Of a stretch of 64,000 nucleotides of DNA, positions 55,765 through 63,181 are shown piece after piece. The position numbers were made by a program, and so were the translations under genes. The notes below the pieces were generated by a model. The model searched no databases. It was not told the DNA's origin and saw only the letters and a program-made list of their open reading frames with translations. The stretch's first letter is position 1, and the number at the start of each line of letters is the position of its first letter. This DNA comes from Pseudomonas sp. N3-W (lineage in GTDB: Bacteria; Pseudomonadota; Gammaproteobacteria; Pseudomonadales; Pseudomonadaceae): the NCBI RefSeq assembly GCF_024970185.1, contig NZ_CP103965.1:182001-246000 (forward strand). The letters are read 5' to 3'.

Positions 55765-56346
55765 ATGCGCAACGAATCAATTCGCTACCTGATTGTGCCG
55801 GGCTGGCAAGGATCGCCAGAAGATCATTGGCAAAGCCACTGGCAGAACAGTCTGCCGAACAGCGCACGGGTGGAGCAGGCCGACTGGCTGACGCCCCGTC
55901 GTGAAGACTGGGTCGCGGCGCTGGCCGAGGCGGTTGCCGCCGACAGCACGCCGGTCATCCTGATTGCCCACAGCCTGGGCTGCATCACCGTCGCCCATTG
56001 GGCGGCCACCGCGCCTGTGCAGTTTTTGCGTCAGGTGCGCGGCGCCTTGCTGGTCGCGCCCGCGGATGTCGAGCGTCCTGCGTGCGCGCCGGCACTGCGC
56101 AATTTCGCCCCGATTCCAGACGACTTGTTGCCGTTCCCAAGCCAGGTGGTCAGTTCCGACAACGACGCCGCCGTCAGCGCATCGCGTGCGCTGGAGCTGG
56201 CTCGTCAGTGGGGCGCCGAGGCGGGGATTCTGGCGGGTGCCGGGCACATCAATGTGAAGTCCGGTCACCAGCGCTGGGAGCAGGGGTTCGCTTATCTGTA
56301 CCGCCTGCAAAATCGAATGGAACACCACGCATTGCGCCGCGCTTGA
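55765..56346 (+). CDS. RBBP9/YdeN-family alpha/beta hydrolase
   Basis: A 193-residue alpha/beta hydrolase. The nucleophile elbow is AHSLGCIT, with the start YLIVPGWQGSPEDHWQSHW typical of RBBP9/YdeN proteins, and the catalytic His is likely in GAGHINVKSGH. It is cytoplasmic. The AT-rich 100 bp upstream should carry its promoter. It lies 57 bp before an activator-type ATPase gene and may be co-transcribed with it. Its substrate, perhaps a serine ester, is unknown. Confidence 0.86.
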   Translation: MRNESIRYLIVPGWQGSPEDHWQSHWQNSLPNSARVEQADWLTPRREDWVAALAEAVAADSTPVILIAHSLGCITVAHWAATAPVQFLRQVRGALLVAPADVERPACAPALRNFAPIPDDLLPFPSQVVSSDNDAAVSASRALELARQWGAEAGILAGAGHINVKSGHQRWEQGFAYLYRLQNRMEHHALRRA

Positions 56347-56403
56347 ATTTTTTTCTTTAGTTAAACGCCCCCGTCTCCCGGCGGTTTTGGGCGGGAGTCT
56401 GCC

Positions 56404-57336
56404 ATGAGTTTTGAAGCTTTCGGTCAGCCGCTGCTGACCTTCCCCGATGCAGATAAAAGCCCGCTGAGCATCCGCGCCAAGGCGTTGGTGTTTGTCGATC
56501 CACGCTCGCGCCAGTTGCGTCAGGAGCTGGAGCAACTGGCCCCACGTTCGATCTCGGTACTGATTCGCGGTGAAACCGGCAGCGGCAAGGAATTGCTCGC
56601 CCGGCACATTCACCGTGCCAGTGATCGCGGCGGCTTGTTCGTCTCGGTCAATTGCGGCGCGATCAGCCCGACCTACGCCGACGCTGAATTGTTCGGTTAT
56701 GCCGCTGGCAGTTTCAGCGGGTCGGCCAGCAGTCGCGCCGGCTGGTTCGGTTCTGCCAATGGCGGCACCTTGTACCTGGACGAGATTGGCGACCTGCCGT
56801 TGCCGATCCAGACCAAACTGCTTGCCGCCCTGGAAAACCACGAAGTCACCCGCGTCGGCGCTCATCAACCGAGCCCGGTGGATGTACGTCTGGTTGCGGC
56901 CACCAGCATCGACCTGGCGCAAGCAGTGGCGGCGGGGAAATTCCACGAGCGGCTGTATCACTACCTCAGCGAAGGCCAGCTGGAACTGCCGGCACTGCGT
57001 GAACGGGTCGGCGACATCCTGTCCCTGGCCGAATATTTTCTCGGCATCTACAGCCAACGCCTGGACCTGCCGGTGCCGCTGATCAGTGAAGCGGCGCAAC
57101 ATCTGCTGGAGGCCCACAGCTGGCCGGGCAACACCCGAGAGCTGGAGAACGTCATCCACTTTGCGCTGCTGGTGAGTACGGGGGATGAGATCTTGCCGGA
57201 GCATTTGAATTTGCCGGAGGTGCCGGCGTCGTTGGTGCAGATCGAGCGGCAAGCGGCTCAGCTCGTGAAAAACGGCACGGCCGCCGAGCTCTCGGCCCTC
57301 AAGTCTTTGCTCGAAAGCCTGAGCCAAACGCTGTAA
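56404..57336 (+). CDS. Sigma-54 activator-type AAA+ ATPase (SfnR-like, no visible HTH)
   Basis: A 310-residue protein, almost all of it the AAA+ core of bacterial enhancer-binding proteins: Walker A GETGSGKE (56-63), Walker B GGTLYLDEIGDLP and WPGNTRELENVIHFALL. There is no regulatory N-terminal domain. The loop that contacts sigma-54 is GSFSGS (residues 102-107) instead of GAFTGA. The last 40 residues (SLVQIERQAAQLVKNGTAAELSALKSLLESLSQTL region) show no Fis-type helix-turn-helix. It resembles SfnR, which activates sulfone/sulfonate use in Pseudomonas, and lies between sulfur genes. Whether it binds DNA or activates sigma-54 is open. Confidence 0.8.
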   Translation: MSFEAFGQPLLTFPDADKSPLSIRAKALVFVDPRSRQLRQELEQLAPRSISVLIRGETGSGKELLARHIHRASDRGGLFVSVNCGAISPTYADAELFGYAAGSFSGSASSRAGWFGSANGGTLYLDEIGDLPLPIQTKLLAALENHEVTRVGAHQPSPVDVRLVAATSIDLAQAVAAGKFHERLYHYLSEGQLELPALRERVGDILSLAEYFLGIYSQRLDLPVPLISEAAQHLLEAHSWPGNTRELENVIHFALLVSTGDEILPEHLNLPEVPASLVQIERQAAQLVKNGTAAELSALKSLLESLSQTL

Positions 57337-57340
57337 CCCC

Positions 57341-57381
57341 TGTGGGAGCGGCGGGGCGACGATTCGACTTGCTCGCTCCCA
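57341..57381. repeat. Decayed REP element
   Basis: GTGGGAGCGGCGGGGC... and GCTTGCTCGCTCCC-like arms, partly mutated, directly after the activator gene. Confidence 0.6.
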
Positions 57382-57421
57382 GATTGGGTAACCCGCGGCC
57401 CAGAGCTGTATGAACAAAATG

Positions 57422-57450
57422 GAATATCAAAGTGAATAAAAGATATTGTT
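57422..57450 (+). promoter_or_regulatory. AAAGTGAATA motif upstream of MetQ-like gene
   Basis: ATATCAAAGTGAATAAAAGA resembles the AAAGTGAATATAGA string ahead of atsK. It is followed by a CGGGA/TCCCG inverted repeat near 57451-57468. Candidate sulfur-starvation promoter site; inferred. Confidence 0.35.
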
Positions 57451-57562
57451 CGGGAATAAAAAATCCCGGTATTGTCCGCATCACGCCAGCGATAGCACTT
57501 CGCTGGCACTTCCATTTTTAGCCGTCGTCGATGACGACCGTGATTTTCGATAAGGACACTGC

Positions 57563-58345
57563 ATGAAAAAGGTTCTGTTGTTCACCGCATTGGCGGCTGC
57601 CCTGACTGCTGGCCTGGCCCAGGCCAACGAGAAACTGGTAGTGGCAGCGACGCCAATCCCCCACGCCGAGATTCTTGAGCTGATCAAGCCGACCCTTGCC
57701 AAAGAAGGCGTGGACCTGGAAATCAAGGTCTTCACCGATTACGTTCAGCCGAACGTGCAGGTCGATCAGAAGCGTCTGGACGCCAACTACTTCCAGACCC
57801 TGCCGTACCTGCAAAGCTTCAACGAAGGCAAAGGCACCCATCTGGTGACCGTGATCGGCGTTCACGTCGAACCGTTTGGCGGCTACTCGAAGAAAGTCAA
57901 AAGCCTGGCTGAGCTCAAAGATGGCGCAACCATCGCTATCCCCAACGAAGGCAGCAACAGCGGCCGTGCGCTGATCCTGTTGCAGAAGGCTGGCCTGATC
58001 GAGTTGAAAGACCCGAAAAACGCCTTGGCCACCCCAAAAGACATCGCCAAGAACCCGCACAACTTCAAGTTCAAGGAACTGGAGTCGGCCATGCTGCCGC
58101 GTGTGCTGGATCAGGTTGACCTGGACATGATCAACACCAACTACGCACTGGAAGCGGGCCTGAACCCGGCTAAAGATGCGCTGGTAATCGAAGGTGCGGA
58201 TTCGCCTTACGTGAACTTCCTGGTTGCCCGTCCGGACAACAAGGACAGCGACGCGATCCAGAAACTGGCCAAGGCGTTGACCAGCCCGGAAGTGAAAGCC
58301 TTCATCGAGCAGAAATACAAAGGTGCGGTACTGCCGGCGTTCTGA
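57563..58345 (+). CDS. MetQ/NlpA-family periplasmic binding protein
   Basis: A 260-residue binding protein of the methionine-uptake (MetQ/NlpA) family: EKLVVAATPIPHAEILELIKP, DANYFQTLPYLQ, AIPNEGSNSGRALILLQKAGLI and INTNYALEAGL. The signal peptide ends ALTAGLAQA without a lipobox Cys, so it is a soluble periplasmic protein and not a lipoprotein. No metN/metI genes adjoin it; it would need a partner importer elsewhere. The setting suggests methionine or another sulfur compound as ligand. Confidence 0.9.
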   Translation: MKKVLLFTALAAALTAGLAQANEKLVVAATPIPHAEILELIKPTLAKEGVDLEIKVFTDYVQPNVQVDQKRLDANYFQTLPYLQSFNEGKGTHLVTVIGVHVEPFGGYSKKVKSLAELKDGATIAIPNEGSNSGRALILLQKAGLIELKDPKNALATPKDIAKNPHNFKFKELESAMLPRVLDQVDLDMINTNYALEAGLNPAKDALVIEGADSPYVNFLVARPDNKDSDAIQKLAKALTSPEVKAFIEQKYKGAVLPAF

Positions 58346-58448
58346 TTCGAGGCTGCAACAAACCCCTTCAAGGTTTTTGAACGCCGATGGCTAGTGATAG
58401 CTGTCGGCGTTTTTGTGTGCGCGTTGTTTTCCGGAAAATGAGGTTTTT

Positions 58449-58580
58449 GTGGCGAGCGAGCTTGCTCGCGTCGGGTTGCGAAGCGACCCCCACAATCTGC
58501 ACCTGCGTTTTTCCAGGTACACCACGCTGGCCGATACTGTGTCTGCTGCGCAGCCGATCGGGAGCAAGCTCCCTCGCCAC
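58449..58580. repeat. Composite REP doublet (GTGGCGAGCGAGCTTGC type)
   Basis: Arms GTGGCGAGCGAGCTTGCTCGC and GGAGCAAGCTCCCTCGCCAC flank about 90 bp, the same arm type as in the 43.6 kb array. It lies after the MetQ-like gene. Confidence 0.85.
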
Positions 58581-58594
58581 ACAGTAAAACGCCG

Positions 58595-58690
58595 TTAGGT
58601 CGCCCTGGCCTTCAACGCCCGGCGCAATGCCACCAGCAATTTCACGATGTCTTGGGGGTCCAGCCGCTGCGGCGCTTTCACGTCAGCCAT
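58595..58690 (-). CDS. Very small hypothetical protein (31 aa)
   Basis: A short ORF, MADVKAPQRLDPQDIVKLLV..., with a good GGAAGAG ribosome binding site. The product is a basic, probably helical peptide with an amphipathic stretch (DIVKLLVALRRALKA). I do not recognise it. It is the only feature besides the REP doublet in the 626 bp between the MetQ-like gene and the ABC operon; the rest, to 58971, appears to be the AT-rich promoter region of that operon. Confidence 0.45.
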   Translation of the reverse strand: MADVKAPQRLDPQDIVKLLVALRRALKARAT

Positions 58691-58971
58691 TTTTCTCTTC
58701 CTTGTGATGGTTCGGCCGGGGAGTCTGGCCAAAAGCTGCCTGTCCTTGGAGGGGTGTTTTGAAAAATAGATCCCTCCTACAGCGCAGGGGAAAATAGCTG
58801 TCTTCTGTTGCCACGGCAAATATGAGAGATAGTTTTTTGGGTGATATCAATATGCTTTAACGGTATTTAAATTCTTCTTTTTATACCTTTAAAGTTGCTT
58901 CCTGCCGGGCGGTTATCCATCGCCCTGGGATTGCACCATCGTCGCTTACCGAGCGGCGTCCAGGATCCACA

Positions 58972-59637
58972 ATGACCTTCGACTACGCATTTATCCTCAG
59001 CACCCTGCCGGCGTTTCTCAACGCCGTGGGCGTGACGCTGCAGGTGGGTTTTATCGCTATCGGCACGTCGCTGCTGGTGGCGCTGATCAACGCGACGATC
59101 CTGGTGTTTCGCACGCCGTACCTGCAACGCCTGGTCGGCTTGTATGTGGAGCTGGCGCGGAACACGCCGCTGTTGATTCAGCTGTTCTTTATCTACTTCG
59201 CCTTGCCGGCGCTGGGCATCAAGATCTCGGGTTTCGCGGCGGCGATTATCACCATGACATTCCTTGGCGGCGCCTACCTCACGGAAGTGCTGCGTGCCGG
59301 TGTGGATGCCGTGCCCCAGGCGCAACTCGAATCCGGGCGCTCCATCGGCCTGTCCAACGGTCAATTGCTGCGCTACGTGATTCTGCCGCAAGCCGGGATT
59401 CTCAGCCTGCCGTCGCTGTTCGCCAACTTCATTTTCCTGCTCAAGGAAACCACCGTGGTCTCGGCGGTGGCGGTGCCGGAAATTCTCTACACCACCAAGA
59501 GCTACATCGCGCTCTATTACAAAACCTACGAAATGCTTGCCGTGCTGACGCTGATCTGCGTGCTGCTGTTCTTGCCACTGTCGCTGCTGCTCAGCCGTCT
59601 GGAAAGGAGGCTCCAGCATGGCCAGTTCGGGTCTTGA
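58972..59637 (+). CDS. Polar amino-acid ABC transporter permease (1)
   Basis: A 221-residue permease of the HisM/GlnP family with about five helices, ELARNTPLLIQLFFIYFALP and the EAA loop LESGRSIGLSNGQLLRYVILPQA. It starts a four-gene operon (permease, permease, ATPase, binding protein) and overlaps the next gene by 20 bp. The location between MetQ-like and sulfur genes suggests a sulfur amino acid such as cystine as substrate; the sequence does not prove this. Confidence 0.88.
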   Translation: MTFDYAFILSTLPAFLNAVGVTLQVGFIAIGTSLLVALINATILVFRTPYLQRLVGLYVELARNTPLLIQLFFIYFALPALGIKISGFAAAIITMTFLGGAYLTEVLRAGVDAVPQAQLESGRSIGLSNGQLLRYVILPQAGILSLPSLFANFIFLLKETTVVSAVAVPEILYTTKSYIALYYKTYEMLAVLTLICVLLFLPLSLLLSRLERRLQHGQFGS

Positions 59638-60277
59638 GTTGCTGTGGGTGTCGTTGCCGCAACTGGGCAAGGGCGCGGCGCAGACCTTGTCGATTTCCTT
59701 TTTGAGCATCGCCATCAGCACGGTCGGTGGAGTGATCTACGGCGTGCTGCGCACACTCAACGTCAAATGGCTGGACGTGATTCTGCGGATTTATCTGGAG
59801 CTGTTCCGGGCGATCCCGGTGCTGGTCTGGCTGTATTTGCTGTTCTTCGGTCTGCCGATCTTTTTCGGCCTGAGCATCCCGAGCTTCTGGTGCGCGGTGC
59901 TGGTGTTGTCGTTGTGGGGCGCCAGTGAAGTGGGCGAGGTGGTGCGCGGCGCGTTGTTGTCGCTACCGCGCGGCCAGCGTGAGGCCGGGCTGTCGATTGG
60001 CCTGAGCAGCCCGCAGCTGTTCGGTTACGTGCTGTTGCCCCAGGCGCTGAAACGCATGACGCCGCCGACCATCAACGTCTACACGCGCATCATCAAGACC
60101 AGCTCGCTGGCGGTGCTGATCGGTGTGGTGGACGTGATCAAGGTCGGCCAGCAGATCATCGAACGCACCTACGAATCGGTGCTGATCTACGGCGCCCTGT
60201 TCCTGTTTTTCTTTTTCATCTGCTACCCGCTGTCAGCCGCCTCGCGCGTGCTGGAGCGGCGCTGGACGCAAGCATGA
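59618..60277 (+). CDS. Polar amino-acid ABC transporter permease (2)
   Basis: A 219-residue permease of the same family, with LELFRAIPVLVWLYLLFFGLP and the EAA loop REAGLSIGLSSPQLFGYVLLPQA. It starts inside the end of the first permease gene, and its stop overlaps the ATPase start by four bases. The two permeases form the membrane channel together. Confidence 0.88.
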   Translation: MASSGLELLWVSLPQLGKGAAQTLSISFLSIAISTVGGVIYGVLRTLNVKWLDVILRIYLELFRAIPVLVWLYLLFFGLPIFFGLSIPSFWCAVLVLSLWGASEVGEVVRGALLSLPRGQREAGLSIGLSSPQLFGYVLLPQALKRMTPPTINVYTRIIKTSSLAVLIGVVDVIKVGQQIIERTYESVLIYGALFLFFFFICYPLSAASRVLERRWTQA

Positions 60278-61056
60278 GCGCATTGATCGAGTTCAAGGGT
60301 TTCAACAAGTTTTTCGGCGAGCAGCAGGTGCTCAAAGAGATCGACCTGAGTGTGAAGCCGGGCGAGGTGATCGTCATTCTCGGCCCCAGCGGTTGTGGCA
60401 AAAGCACCTTGCTGCGCTGCCTGAACGGCCTGGAAGTGGCCCACAGCGGCAGCTTGATTTTCAGCGGTCGCGAACTGCTGAACAAAGACACCGACTGGCG
60501 CGACGTGCGTCAGCAGATCGGCATGGTGTTCCAGAGTTATCACCTGTTCCCGCACATGAGCGTCCTGGACAACTTGCTGCTCGGCCCGCTCAAGGTGCAA
60601 AAGCGCGAGCGCCGTGAGGCGCGTGCCCAGGCCGAAGCGTTGCTCGAACGCGTGGGCCTGCTGGACAAGCGCGACGCCTTCGCGCGTCAGCTCTCTGGTG
60701 GCCAGCAGCAACGCATCGCCATTGTCCGGTCGCTGTGCATGAACCCCAAGGTCATGCTGTTCGATGAAGTCACCGCCGCCCTTGACCCGGAAATGGTCAA
60801 GGAAGTGCTGGAAGTGATTCAGGGCCTGACCCGCGAAGGCATGACCCTGTTGATCGTCACCCACGAAATGGCCTTCGCCCGTGCCGTGGCTGACCGCGTT
60901 GTGTTCATGGACGCCGGGCGCATCCTTGAACAAAACCCGCCCGAGACTTTCTTTACGAACCCGCAAACCGCACGAGCGCAGCAGTTCCTGGAGAAGTTCT
61001 CCTACGTCGAAGCCCTTCCCAGAAAGACTCAAACAAAGGAACTGGAACTGCTATGA
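60274..61056 (+). CDS. Polar amino-acid ABC transporter ATPase
   Basis: A 260-residue ATPase of the GlnQ/HisP/TcyC class with Walker A GPSGCGKST, signature LSGGQQQR, Walker B VMLFDEVTAALD and H-loop IVTHEMAFARAVADRV. The Walker B reads DEV where DEP is usual, which is common in this subfamily's relaxed members. It powers the two permeases and overlaps the binding-protein gene by four bases. Confidence 0.9.
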   Translation: MSALIEFKGFNKFFGEQQVLKEIDLSVKPGEVIVILGPSGCGKSTLLRCLNGLEVAHSGSLIFSGRELLNKDTDWRDVRQQIGMVFQSYHLFPHMSVLDNLLLGPLKVQKRERREARAQAEALLERVGLLDKRDAFARQLSGGQQQRIAIVRSLCMNPKVMLFDEVTAALDPEMVKEVLEVIQGLTREGMTLLIVTHEMAFARAVADRVVFMDAGRILEQNPPETFFTNPQTARAQQFLEKFSYVEALPRKTQTKELELL

Positions 61057-61934
61057 AAACTGCCAAGTCTTCGCTCTTGCTACTCCCTCTGCTCGGCCTC
61101 GCGCTGTTGGCCGGCTGCAATAAATCCGATGAAACCCCGAAGCCGAAAGTCGCCAGCGAAAGCGCCGCGCCCGCCAGCTATCTGGAGAAAATCAAGGCGC
61201 GGGACAAGCTGATCGTCGGCGTGTTTACCGACAAGCCACCGTTCGGTTTCGTTGACGAAGCCGGGCGCTACGTCGGTTTTGATACCGACATTGGCCGTCA
61301 ATTCGCCAAGGATCTGCTGGGCGACGAAAACAAGGTCGAGTTCGTTGCCGTGGAGCCGGCCAGCCGGATTCCATTCCTGCAAAGCGACAAGGTCGACCTG
61401 ATCCTGGCCAACATGACCGTGACGCCTGAGCGCAAGGAAGCGGTGGAATTCACCAACCCGAACCTCAAGGTCGCGGTGCAGGCCATCGTGCCGCAGGGCA
61501 GCTCGGTGAATAGCCTCGATGACCTGGCCAGCCGCACCACCATCGTCACCACCGGCACCACGGCCGATATCTGGCTGACCAAGAACCACCCGGACTGGAA
61601 ACTGCTCAAGTTCGAGAAAAACACGGAGTCCCTGCAAGCCCTGGCCAGTGGTCGCGGTGACGCTTATGCACAGGACAATCTAGTGTTGTTCAGCTGGGCC
61701 AAACAGAACCCCGGCTACCGCGTACTGGCCCAGACCCTGGGCGCCGAGGCACCGATTGCCCCAGCGGTGAAGAAGGGCAATATCGAGCTGCGTGACTGGG
61801 TGAATACCGAGTTGGCGAAACTGGGTGAAGAGAAGTTCTTGCTCAAGCTCTATGACCAGTATGTGCGTAAAGAACTGAGCGATGACACCAAGCCTGAGAG
61901 CGTGATTGTCGAGGGTGGGAAGTGGCAGGGCTGA
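61053..61934 (+). CDS. Amino-acid binding lipoprotein of ABC importer
   Basis: A 293-residue family-3 solute-binding protein. The signal peptide ends in lipobox LLAGC (Cys22), so it is a lipoprotein. Typical segments are LIVGVFTDKPPFGFVDEAGRYVGFDTDIGRQ, VDLILANMTVTPERKEAVEFTNP and GRGDAYAQDNLVLF. It is the last gene of the operon and defines the substrate, probably a polar or sulfur amino acid. Confidence 0.9.
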   Translation: MKTAKSSLLLLPLLGLALLAGCNKSDETPKPKVASESAAPASYLEKIKARDKLIVGVFTDKPPFGFVDEAGRYVGFDTDIGRQFAKDLLGDENKVEFVAVEPASRIPFLQSDKVDLILANMTVTPERKEAVEFTNPNLKVAVQAIVPQGSSVNSLDDLASRTTIVTTGTTADIWLTKNHPDWKLLKFEKNTESLQALASGRGDAYAQDNLVLFSWAKQNPGYRVLAQTLGAEAPIAPAVKKGNIELRDWVNTELAKLGEEKFLLKLYDQYVRKELSDDTKPESVIVEGGKWQG

Positions 61935-61960
61935 AAGCCTGAATGCACATTGGGACTCAT

Positions 61961-61990
61961 CAGGCACCTAGCAGTTCTGATAGGTGCCTG
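61961..61990 (+). terminator. Stem-loop after ABC operon
   Basis: CAGGCACCTA and TAGGTGCCTG form a perfect 10-bp stem with a 10-base loop. There is no T-run, so it is a weak or Rho-dependent end, or an mRNA-stabilising hairpin. Confidence 0.5.
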
Positions 61991-62038
61991 TGACCCTGGT
62001 ATCGGTGCAAGCTCGGCACTCGACCAGGAGGTTTTCTT

Positions 62039-63160
62039 ATGACTACTTTACCCACTGATGTTTGCCGGTATCGCTATGACGCACTGGATCTGCTGACTGG
62101 ACTTGATCGTCCTGGCCAAACCGGATTGCAGCGGTTTTACCGTCACCAGTATCTGGTGACGGAGCTGCAAGGACAGGCCAGCCAGTCTGTATTCCAGCAA
62201 GGTGAGCAACTGCTGGCGCTGCACTCTCGTGAGGGCGGCAGCCTCAAGAGCCGGTTGCTGGTCACCGATCAGCAACGTTCGGTGTTGCAGGTGATTGATC
62301 AGACAGGGCTGTTGCCGCAGGCCTATACGCCCTATGGCCATCGCGGGGGCGAAAGCGGCCTGAGCAGCCTGCTGGGTTTCAACGGTGAACGTCGCGACCC
62401 GGTGACCGGGCATTATTTGCTGGGTAACGGGCATCGGGTGTTCAACCCGGTGCTGATGCGCTTCAACAGTCCTGACCGGTTGAGTCCGTTTGGTCGGGGT
62501 GGGTTGAATCCGTATGCGTATTGTCTGGGTGATCCGGTGAATTTCAGTGATCCGACGGGGCGATTTGCGGCTATTGCCAGAATTCTCAGCAGCATCGGAA
62601 CGCTGTTCAACTCAGTCATCACGTTGAGGCCCGGTATTCCCTTTCAGGTCGGACTGGATGCGCTCGCTAATGGAGCCGTATTCCGATCGCCCATTAGACA
62701 TACGGTGGGTGCCGTTTCTGCCGTCGCTGCGGGAATAATGGGCGTTGCGGGAGCTACGGTCGGTGTGGCGAGCACCGTTCTTGCTGCCGTTAATCCCGCG
62801 TCTACCCTGCTTCCGACGCTGGCCAATACTTCATTGGGGCTCGTAGGCAGTTCAGCAGCGGGGCGATTAGGGTCCTGGTGGGCTGCGCGTGATGTGAACG
62901 TATTTCCAGCCTTGAAAAAACTGGCTAGCGAGCCGCTTCCTGCAGGCAATCCAGGGGTATTAGCGACATCAGGATCAACACGAGACACGGTGATCAACAT
63001 GACATCTTTCGGCCCGTCAGCGCCTGTTCCAACAGGGACACCTACAGCTGCGGCGCCACCAGCGCCGATTGGCTTTGAACACTTCGACTTCGATATCCCC
63101 AACACGCCGTCGGACCCTCGGCAAATGGCCACGAACATTCGACGTCGTTTTAGCAGATAG
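62039..63160 (+). CDS. Short orphan Rhs-core protein with variable C-terminus
   Basis: A 373-residue protein. Residues 1-110 look like the last Rhs/YD repeats (YRYDALDLLTGLDRPG, QAYTPYGHRG), then the conserved Rhs core (LLGFNGERRDPVTGHYLLGNG, FNSPDRLSPFGRGGLNPYAYCLGDPVNFSDPTGR, ending about residue 178). The C-terminal 195 residues are unrelated to the core: an Ala/Gly/Val-rich hydrophobic stretch, possibly membrane-inserting, then a Pro/Thr-rich tail. No signal peptide, VgrG or PAAR domain is present. GGAGG precedes the start. In full Rhs proteins the variable tail is often a toxin; I see no known toxin motif. Confidence 0.8.
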   Translation: MTTLPTDVCRYRYDALDLLTGLDRPGQTGLQRFYRHQYLVTELQGQASQSVFQQGEQLLALHSREGGSLKSRLLVTDQQRSVLQVIDQTGLLPQAYTPYGHRGGESGLSSLLGFNGERRDPVTGHYLLGNGHRVFNPVLMRFNSPDRLSPFGRGGLNPYAYCLGDPVNFSDPTGRFAAIARILSSIGTLFNSVITLRPGIPFQVGLDALANGAVFRSPIRHTVGAVSAVAAGIMGVAGATVGVASTVLAAVNPASTLLPTLANTSLGLVGSSAAGRLGSWWAARDVNVFPALKKLASEPLPAGNPGVLATSGSTRDTVINMTSFGPSAPVPTGTPTAAAPPAPIGFEHFDFDIPNTPSDPRQMATNIRRRFSR

Positions 63161-63181
63161 TGTTGTACCTGCCATCAACTA

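Noticed and set aside
57503..57525. Sigma-54 promoter before the MetQ-like gene
   Set aside because: TGGCAC is present, but the -12 GC element is missing (TTTTT where TTGC is expected).
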